Below are positions 58,089-64,000 of a stretch of DNA of 64,000 nt, one piece after another. A model generated the notes under the pieces. It was not told where the DNA came from. It saw only the letters and a program-made list of their open reading frames with translations, and searched no databases. The position numbers and the translations under genes were made by a program. The first letter of the stretch is position 1; each line of letters starts with the position of its first letter. This DNA comes from Anaerolineales bacterium (GTDB lineage Bacteria > Chloroflexota > Anaerolineae > Anaerolineales > Villigracilaceae): assembly GCA_015075275.1 (NCBI GenBank), contig JABTUU010000002.1:868001-932000 (forward strand). The letters run 5' to 3'.

Positions 58089-58202
58089 GACTTACGCAGA
58101 TCGAAAACCTTTGCCGCGAATTTCACTAATTCACGCGAATTTTTAAAAAATTAGCGGAAATTCGCGTAATTCGCGGCTTGGTATTGGAGTTTTGCGTAAG
58201 TC
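58089..58202 (+). mobile_element. MITE-like palindromic element, copy 2
   Basis: 114 bp bounded by perfect 10-bp terminal inverted repeats GACTTACGCA and TGCGTAAGTC. Internal palindromes GCCGCGAATTTCACTAATTC and ATTCGCGTAATTCGCGGC resemble copy 1. TAAGGT occurs just outside both ends (58080-58085 and 58204-58209), a possible target duplication though not flush with the ends. Confidence 0.82.
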
Positions 58203-58209
58203 CTAAGGT

Positions 58210-59211
58210 ATGAAAAACACTTCATCTCTCCTCCGCGTTTGGGAATTTATCCGCAAGCCCGCTGTTTCGCTCACACTGCGCGTCGTCGTCAGCGTGTTAT
58301 TGCTCGCCTATTTGATCCGCCTCTCGGCGTTCACTGAGATCGCGCGCGCGTTCAGCCGCATCAACCCGCTGATGTTGCTGGCGTTCTTTTTTTTGTATTA
58401 CCTCTCCCTCAGTCTGCAAGCGATGCGCTGGAAAATCCTTCTCAAAGCATGGGACTTGACTCAAGCGTACGGCGTTCTCCTCCGCCAGATATTGATCGGC
58501 TTGTTCTTCAACAACTTTTTACCTGGGAGTATCGGCGGCGACGCCTTTCGACTCTACTCTGGCGGACGCGATACTGGCAAAGTGGAGTCGGTCGCCGCTA
58601 CGATTTTTTATGAACGCGTCCTCAGTTACGGTTCACTCGTGACGTTGGGACTGCTCGTGCTTTTCTCCCGCTTTGATCCCGCCCGCGACTGGGTCTTTTG
58701 GTTGTTGCTCGGCGGAGTGTTCCTCACATTGACGGGCATCATCACCGTTTCCACGCTTCCCGCCTTCGGACGCTGGGCTGAAAATTTTGTTGCCCACTTC
58801 CCGTTCGCTGAAAAATTCCGACTGAAAGATTGGGCGCTTAGTTTCCGCTTCAAAGTGAGTCACCCTGGGATGCTGGCGCTCGTCTTCCTCATTTCCTTCG
58901 CCGTCCAACTGCTCGACATATTTTCGTTTTGGGTGATCGGCGTTGCCATCCAACTGCCCGTCAAATTTACGGACTTGATGCTCTTCGTCCCTTTGTTGTA
59001 TCTGGCGATCCTCCTGCCGTTATCGTTCAACGGCATCGGCATCCGCGAAAGCGTGTTCGTCATCTTCGCCGCGTCATGGGGCATCACCTCCGCCGACGCG
59101 GTCGCTTTCTCGTTGACCGTCTTCGCCCTGGGGCTGGCGGGAAGTCTCGTGGGGGGAATCATCTACTGGTTCGACCGTTCTGCGCGTTTGGACGATACGA
59201 AATCCGCTTGA
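58210..59211 (+). CDS. Flippase-like / LPG synthase TM-region protein (UPF0104)
   Basis: A 333-residue polytopic membrane protein with about eight spans. Conserved family loops are ALKWKIL-like MRWKILLKAWDLTQAYGVLL, GLFFNNFLPGSIGGDAFR and LLPLSFNGIGIRESVFV. In lysylphosphatidylglycerol synthases this fold flips lipids; in stand-alone proteins it is thought to move lipid or glycan intermediates. Together with the deacetylase, FemAB pair and methyltransferase it suggests a surface-glycan module. A terminator follows. Confidence 0.86.
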   Translation: MKNTSSLLRVWEFIRKPAVSLTLRVVVSVLLLAYLIRLSAFTEIARAFSRINPLMLLAFFFLYYLSLSLQAMRWKILLKAWDLTQAYGVLLRQILIGLFFNNFLPGSIGGDAFRLYSGGRDTGKVESVAATIFYERVLSYGSLVTLGLLVLFSRFDPARDWVFWLLLGGVFLTLTGIITVSTLPAFGRWAENFVAHFPFAEKFRLKDWALSFRFKVSHPGMLALVFLISFAVQLLDIFSFWVIGVAIQLPVKFTDLMLFVPLLYLAILLPLSFNGIGIRESVFVIFAASWGITSADAVAFSLTVFALGLAGSLVGGIIYWFDRSARLDDTKSA

Positions 59212-59215
59212 ATCC

Positions 59216-59250
59216 AAGACCTCCGAGTTTTTGAATAACTCGGAGGTCTT
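59216..59250 (+). terminator. Terminator after the flippase-like gene
   Basis: Perfect 14-bp stem AAGACCTCCGAGTT/AACTCGGAGGTCTT around a 7-nt loop. The T run is short. Confidence 0.75.
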
Positions 59251-59294
59251 CAACACGTCAAGTGCATGATCATCTCGATGATTTTACGCAAGAC

Positions 59295-60665
59295 TCATTG
59301 TTTGCGGGAGGGAGTGCCCGCCTTAATAACTTTAGAATGATACAAAGCTTTTCTTTCTTTAATCAATCTTACGGAATTGTGCCTCATAACCACAATGTAT
59401 TCTTGAGTCATTGTGCTGTCAAGAACTCCTACTGCATTAGTAGGACTGTTTTTCGAGGGCATACGCTTATTCGGTATCGAACGAATAAAAGTATTTACGT
59501 ATTCATAACCGTAATTTTCAAAAAAGTTTTTCACCGCTATATCTGTTGGTAAAACTACACCCTTTACTTTCCTATTTCCAACTACATAGCAAGCATAGCC
59601 ATTTTTCTTTATAACTTTAGCGACATTCGAAATTGAGCCAAGTAAATCTACGTAAAAAGATGCTACTTCACGGGCGCGTTTTTCGTCAGAGTTTCTTATT
59701 TCATCGATAGCGGTGTTTAATGACTTGCTAGGGAAAGAAGGAAATTCCTTGAGCGTTCTACCACCCATTAATTTACGGTCAATTTTGTCAGGCTCTTCAA
59801 GTTCAAGCCAAGCCGCAGATAAACGCGAATATTGTCCATACGCAACGGTTGTACCCGAATCGCCGTAAGGGGGAGAAGTCACGACAATATCAATACTTTC
59901 AGGAGAAATACAACTTACGGGTATTCCCTCAACTGTATTGAAATCAAAAACGTTTGATTTTGGATGATGTTTGAGATTATCAATAATGGATTTATATTTT
60001 TTGTATCCGTCAAAATTTCTTTGGAGTTTTGACACCATTATTCCATAAACATCGGGATTGAATTTTCCTAACTTTTCTTCGCTGTATCTGTATAACTTGA
60101 ATTCTTCATTTCGAGTGTTTGAACTATCTCGAACCGTTTCGCTAAAGGCGACTTGAAAAAACAAGCGAACTTCCTCATTTTCAATATTGTTGATAAATTT
60201 CCGAAGCCTCAATAATTTTTCAATAACCTCGGGCTTGAACCAAAAATCTAATCGAGTTATTCCATAGATTTCTTGTGTTTCTTTTAATTTTCGCAATTTC
60301 TCATCTAAAACCATCTTGTTATAGATGTTTATTTGCTTTTCAAGCAGTTCAACTTTAGGCGTTGTTGTTTTTGCTTTCGCAATAAGCCGTGCTAGCGGAT
60401 TGAGATCAGTTCCGAAACCATTAATTCCCCTAATGCTAGATTCGACTAAAGATGTTCCACTTCCAGAGTACGGATCGAAAAGCGATTTAGCGGAGATGCC
60501 AAATAAATCTAGCAATTTCCCAGCAACTTGTGGAATCATTCTGGCTGGATAATCATGGTAGCAATGCGTTAATTCTCTAGTTGAAGCGCCGTTAAATGTC
60601 CAATCATCGTTATTTTTTTCTTGTTTGGGCGATTCAATAAAGCCTAACTGGGTAGCCTTTAACAT
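59295..60665 (-). CDS. DNA methyltransferase (predicted N4-cytosine type) of a type II restriction-modification system
   Basis: A 456-residue amino-methyltransferase. Motif I/X region is SLFDPYSGSGTSLVESSIRG (about residues 62-81) and motif IV is DIVVTSPPYGDSG (about residue 263). The TSPPY variant is common in m4C enzymes, and BcnI/MvaI partners are m4C methyltransferases, so m4C modification is inferred. It follows the endonuclease gene by 2 bp on the same strand. Base composition is much AT-richer than in neighbouring genes, pointing to lateral acquisition. The enzyme looks intact. Confidence 0.86.
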   Translation of the reverse strand: MLKATQLGFIESPKQEKNNDDWTFNGASTRELTHCYHDYPARMIPQVAGKLLDLFGISAKSLFDPYSGSGTSLVESSIRGINGFGTDLNPLARLIAKAKTTTPKVELLEKQINIYNKMVLDEKLRKLKETQEIYGITRLDFWFKPEVIEKLLRLRKFINNIENEEVRLFFQVAFSETVRDSSNTRNEEFKLYRYSEEKLGKFNPDVYGIMVSKLQRNFDGYKKYKSIIDNLKHHPKSNVFDFNTVEGIPVSCISPESIDIVVTSPPYGDSGTTVAYGQYSRLSAAWLELEEPDKIDRKLMGGRTLKEFPSFPSKSLNTAIDEIRNSDEKRAREVASFYVDLLGSISNVAKVIKKNGYACYVVGNRKVKGVVLPTDIAVKNFFENYGYEYVNTFIRSIPNKRMPSKNSPTNAVGVLDSTMTQEYIVVMRHNSVRLIKERKALYHSKVIKAGTPSRKQ

Positions 60666-60667
60666 AA

Positions 60668-61364
60668 TTACAAATCCTTCACGGTTTGAAACAGCAAAGG
60701 CAGTTTGTCTTCATGCGCTCGAAAACCTGTTCCGTGATTACGTGCGCTTGTTATTTTGTCGTGTAACCGTAGATCAACAAGAATATTTCCCGCTAAAATT
60801 TGACTTCGAATAATCTCTGCGGAAGTTCCCGTCAGAAATTGCGCTCTGTCAAATTTGAACCATTCATCATCGCCTCGCATTTCGCTAAATGCGCTAACTA
60901 GGATTAATGCTGGAATCTTCTCTATAAACCTTTCCGCCAATACTTGCAGTTGCCATTCAGCAATAATTTCTCCAGACACATGACGAGTTGATATTGTTTC
61001 ACTTTCAATGTGTAAAAATAAGCCCGTGCTATTTGGAGTGCGTGACATCGTAAAATACAAGCCAAGTCTCCCGTTTTCATCAGGTGTCCCGTATTTTTTT
61101 TATAGCGTCAAGTGGCTTCATCTTCCATACTTTACGATTAAATGTAAAAAGTGTAATCATCGAAGATGAATTTATGCGATGCGCTTTAAGTTCTATTTCT
61201 CCTAAATCTGGTGAGGCAATGTTATTTTCGGGCAAGCCAATTAACTTTTCTAATGTATGCCCGATTCCAGTTGCGCCTTTACGTTTTGATTTAACCCAGT
61301 TCTTTGATTTTAATTTGTTGAATGCTTTTGTAAACTCGCTTAAAGTCATTGTGTTTTTAGGCAT
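60668..61364 (-). pseudogene. MvaI/BcnI-family restriction endonuclease split by a frameshift in an A8 tract
   Basis: The ATG at 61364 (GAAGG ribosome-binding site) gives MPKNTMTLSEFTKAFNK and continues GATGIGHTLEKLIGLPENNI, ASPDLGEIELKAHR and ITLFTFNRKVWKMKPLDAIKKIRDT to a TGA at 61080-61082. If one A is dropped from the run of eight (T8 on the + strand, about 61094-61101), the frame becomes AIKKYGTPDENGRLGLYFTM, then SRTPNSTGLFLHIE, ILVSAFSEMRGDDEWFKFDR and LVDLRLHDKITSARNHGTGF, to a natural stop at 60668. Both halves match the MvaI/BcnI nuclease family, including the acidic catalytic core (DLGEIELK) and the later conserved segments. It may be phase variable, decayed, or a sequencing artefact. 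Confidence 0.87.
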
Positions 61365-61495
61365 GTATTACCTTCTACGGAATGGAATACCTTTTTACCT
61401 TGTTTATCTCCGTGCTATTGTACCTCTGAAACACCCATCCAATCCCGAACCCGATACCACCAAACCCAACATTTCACGATAAGATATACCCATCC

Positions 61496-63493
61496 ATGAA
61501 AAAATTTCAACAGCGGATTTCAACCTTCGCATCGCGCCCGTTTGCCATCCCTCTAGTCTTGCTCGTCGTAACCCTCTTCGCCTACGGACTATCCTTCTGG
61601 CGTTTGGGCTTTTACTGGGACGACCAGCCCATCTCGTGGATTCGCTACGAGTTGGGGACGGCGGCGACCACGAAATACTTCTCCGATTCGCGCCCAGTCT
61701 GGGCGTGGCTCTATCAATTGACGGGATTCATCCTGCCCGCGAACCCCGCCGTCTGGCAGTTATTCGCCATGTTCTGGCGCTGGGCGGGAGTCGCCGTGTT
61801 CTATGCAGTGACGGCGCGACTGCTCCCAAATCGCAAAGAGACCGCCTTCTTCCTCTCGCTGTTCGTGTTGCTTTACCCAGGCTTCAACCAACAGTGGGTG
61901 AGTTACGTCTACTCGCACTTCTTCATCGTGCTGTTCTTCCTGCTGATCTCCTTCCACTTGATGCTGCGCGGCAAGACGATTCCCGCGATGATCTTTTCCG
62001 CGCTTCATTTGTTGATGTTCGAATACTTCTTCCTCCTCGAAGCGATGCGTCCCGTCGCGCTGTTCGTGTCCCTGCGTGATGAACCGTTGACGCTCCGCGA
62101 ACGAGTCGTGAAAACCTTCAAAGCATGGATTCCCTACCTCGGCGTCATCGTCTTTGTCTTGCTCTATCGCTCGCTCGTGTACAGTCATCCAGGCTTCGGC
62201 TATAGCCTCACCGAAGAAGTTGCCCGTGCGCCGATTGAAACCATCACGCAACTCGTTCAACACGTGCTGACGAGTCTCTGGTCTGCCGCCATCGGCGCGT
62301 GGATTCAAATTTTCCAATTCCCGAATCCCATCGTCAATGGATTGCGCACGAGCGCGTTGTACATCGCCGTTGTACTCATCGTCGGCGCATGTGCCTTTGC
62401 ACTTTCGCGCTTCAACGAAAATGGATCAACTAATGCAAAACGCGAATCGTTGTGGCTCATCGCGCTCGGTGCGATCATGCTCTTACTCGGCGGCGTTCCC
62501 TATTGGGTGACGAATCTTCCCGTCACGCTCGGCTTCCCTGCCAACCGCGCATTGTTATCGTTCATGTTCGGCGCATGTTTTTTTCTGATCGGGCTGATTC
62601 AACTTCTTCCTGCGCGCGCCAAATATTTCGTCGCCGTTCTTATTGTCGCGCTTTCAGCAGGCAGGCAATTCCTCTGGTCGGTGGATTATCTGCGCGATTG
62701 GGAATCGCAAAAGAATCTTTTCTGGCAAATGGTTTGGCGCGCGCCCGCCCTCCAACCAGATACCCTCGTGTTGATGAACGAGAACCTCGAGTTTTCCGCC
62801 GACAACTCCATCAGCGCCGCAGTCAATTGGATTTACGATTCGAATCCCTCTGCCGATCATATCAAGTACGCGCTGTTCTATCCCGTCAATCGCCTCGGCG
62901 GCTCGCTCCCCTCGCTCGATCCGCACATGCCTGTTGCCTATAATTACACGGCGGGAAAATTTCATGGCAACACATCAGACGCGCTCGCCTTTTACTATGC
63001 CCCTCCGTTTTGTCTCCGCCTGCTCGATCCTGATCTTGACTCGAACAACCGTTTCATTTCGGACTTCAGCCTGATGCGCCAAGCCTCGGCATTATCCAAC
63101 CCCCAACGGATTCTGCGCGAGCCAGTTTCGGCGCCGCCTGCATTCTACGGCATCGAATCTTCGCATGGCTGGTGTTACTATTTCCAAAAAGCGGAGCTCG
63201 CCCGTCAGTTCGGAGATTGGGACGAAGTGAATCGTCTCGCCGAAGATGCCTTTGGTTTAAATGAACATTTCAATAACCCTGTTGAATTGTTCGTGTTCAT
63301 CGAGGGTTATGCTCATGCGGACAAATGGGATGATGCGATTCAACTGTCTAAAGAAGCGCACCGAGTCTCAAAGAGTTACGTTGATCCGCTCCTCTGTAAA
63401 TTATGGAAGCGTATCGAAGTGGAAACGCCTTCGAGCGAAGAGCGCGACGACGCTTTGAAGGAAATCTTCGAATTGACAGATTGCAATCCATGA
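61496..63493 (+). CDS. Large polytopic membrane protein, GT-C-like (first of a tandem pair)
   Basis: A 665-residue protein. About ten or more membrane helices occupy residues 18-395. An early acidic loop between helices 1 and 2 (LGFYWDDQPISWIRYELG, with a DD pair) is like the catalytic loop of GT-C glycosyltransferases. VYSHFFIVLFFLL and EYFFLLEAMRPVALFV are further markers. The last 250 residues are soluble and end with a helical, tetratricopeptide-like stretch (LARQFGDWDEVNRLAEDAFGL). Function is not known; transfer of a sugar from a lipid carrier is possible. The stop overlaps the next gene (ATGA). Confidence 0.72.
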   Translation: MKKFQQRISTFASRPFAIPLVLLVVTLFAYGLSFWRLGFYWDDQPISWIRYELGTAATTKYFSDSRPVWAWLYQLTGFILPANPAVWQLFAMFWRWAGVAVFYAVTARLLPNRKETAFFLSLFVLLYPGFNQQWVSYVYSHFFIVLFFLLISFHLMLRGKTIPAMIFSALHLLMFEYFFLLEAMRPVALFVSLRDEPLTLRERVVKTFKAWIPYLGVIVFVLLYRSLVYSHPGFGYSLTEEVARAPIETITQLVQHVLTSLWSAAIGAWIQIFQFPNPIVNGLRTSALYIAVVLIVGACAFALSRFNENGSTNAKRESLWLIALGAIMLLLGGVPYWVTNLPVTLGFPANRALLSFMFGACFFLIGLIQLLPARAKYFVAVLIVALSAGRQFLWSVDYLRDWESQKNLFWQMVWRAPALQPDTLVLMNENLEFSADNSISAAVNWIYDSNPSADHIKYALFYPVNRLGGSLPSLDPHMPVAYNYTAGKFHGNTSDALAFYYAPPFCLRLLDPDLDSNNRFISDFSLMRQASALSNPQRILREPVSAPPAFYGIESSHGWCYYFQKAELARQFGDWDEVNRLAEDAFGLNEHFNNPVELFVFIEGYAHADKWDDAIQLSKEAHRVSKSYVDPLLCKLWKRIEVETPSSEERDDALKEIFELTDCNP

Positions 63494-64000
63494 AGCGGCG
63501 CCTTCCGTATTTTGTTTTACTCATCGTCGCCATCCTTGCGTATGGATTGCTCCTTCCGCGCCTCGGCTTTTACTGGGACGACCTGCCCATCTTGTGGATT
63601 CGCTACCAACTCGGCGCCGAAGCGTTGACGCGATATTTCTCCACCAACCGTCCCGTGTGGGGATTGCTCTATCAACTTACCACGAGCGTTATCCCCGATA
63701 AACCCATCTACTGGCAAATCTTCGCGTTGTTTTGGCGTTGGCTCGGCGCGGTAATCGTGCTCGCCATCGTCGAAAAATTGTGGAAGGGCAAGCCGCGGCT
63801 CGTGCTCAGCGTGGCGCTCCTCTTTTTGGTCTACCCTGGATTCACTCAACAATGGTCGGCGTTTTTATACAGCCACTTCTTCATTGTGCTGTTCTTCTTT
63901 TTGCTTTCCTACCTGCTCATGCTTCGCGCCGTCGAAAAGCCGAATCACTATTGGAAGTTAACCGCGCTCGGCTTGTTCTTCTCCGCGCTCAACTTGTGGA
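63490..64000 (+). CDS. Second tandem copy of the large membrane protein (cut by window edge)
   Basis: The ATG overlaps the preceding stop codon. The visible 170 residues (MKRRLPYFVLLIVAILAYGL, then LGFYWDDLPILWIRYQLG, NRPVWGLLYQLTT and YSHFFIVLFFFLLSYLLML) match the start of the upstream gene closely, including the DD loop. This is a tandem duplicate with moderate divergence. The remainder is beyond the window. Confidence 0.82.
   Translation, partial: MKRRLPYFVLLIVAILAYGLLLPRLGFYWDDLPILWIRYQLGAEALTRYFSTNRPVWGLLYQLTTSVIPDKPIYWQIFALFWRWLGAVIVLAIVEKLWKGKPRLVLSVALLFLVYPGFTQQWSAFLYSHFFIVLFFFLLSYLLMLRAVEKPNHYWKLTALGLFFSALNLW

Noticed and set aside
60668..61364. Programmed -1 ribosomal frameshift in the endonuclease gene
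   Set aside because: The A8 tract is slippery, but joining the two halves needs +1 (loss of one base), not -1. Phase variation, transcriptional slippage or error fit better.

Overview
The window looks like a chromosomal segment of an anaerobic or facultative member of the Chloroflexota, most likely class Anaerolineae. This is an inference from gene content: lipoproteins with a short Ala/Pro/Thr linker after the lipobox cysteine, a mevalonate-pathway decarboxylase, a knotted carbamoyltransferase/YgeY purine module, an archaeal-type HerA-NurA pair, and many palindromic intergenic repeats. Base composition is moderately GC-rich, except for an AT-rich island at about 59.3-61.4 kb that carries a restriction-modification system. 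I found no rRNA, tRNA, CRISPR array, phage or complete insertion sequence.

Layout. 1-3.8 kb: a leftward DNA-processing operon (NurA, a VOC protein, a stand-alone HAS-barrel protein, HerA). 3.9-8.8 kb: a SIMPL lipoprotein, then a phosphonate/phosphite-type ABC importer (phnD-phnC-phnE). 8.8-14.2 kb: Ser/Thr kinase, rpe, rpmB, an Asp23 protein with a FakA-like kinase, and a glycosyltransferase. 14.3-19.8 kb: a DsbA/FrnE-like selenoprotein with an in-frame UGA, adenosine deaminase, Nudix, a PAS-PAS-GGDEF protein, GNAT and an SDR-like epimerase. 19.8-24.4 kb: mevalonate-type decarboxylase, cysteine desulfurase-like protein, UspA, mobA and amrS. 24.5-28.4 kb: a peptide-type ABC importer whose binding protein appears circularly permuted. 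28.4-37 kb: a heterodimeric ABC exporter, a 49-residue membrane peptide, an aminoglycoside phosphotransferase-like kinase, GH1, rlmB and csp. 37-39 kb: a biotinyl-domain protein, a MaoC hydratase and a CitE-type lyase. 39-44.3 kb: aspartate-family synthesis (metA, metY under a SAM-I riboswitch, asd, lysC with a leader terminator). 44.4-52.2 kb: purine salvage/catabolism (8-oxoguanine deaminase type, adenine deaminase, GntR, YgeY, YgeW, carbamate kinase). 52-54 kb: a ClC transporter. 54-59.2 kb: a surface-glycan cluster. 59.3-61.4 kb: a BcnI/MvaI-type restriction-modification system whose nuclease is split at an A8 tract. 61.5-64 kb: two tandem large membrane proteins.

How the genes fit together. 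lysC, asd, metA and metY give a near-continuous path from aspartate to homocysteine, with SAM feedback on metY-metA. The deaminases feed purines toward a YgeW/YgeY/carbamate kinase module that could end in ATP from carbamoyl phosphate. YgeY-type clusters are linked to selenium-dependent molybdenum hydroxylases, so the selenoprotein and mobA fit the same selenium/molybdenum physiology, although no sel genes are in view.

Three signals stand out: the UPWC selenoprotein with a well-placed SECIS-like hairpin, the circularly permuted SBP_bac_5 protein, and the restriction endonuclease interrupted at a homopolymer. A fourth theme is pervasive: sequence-unrelated inverted-repeat elements sit in many intergenic gaps, and several have been accepted in frame inside conserved enzymes.
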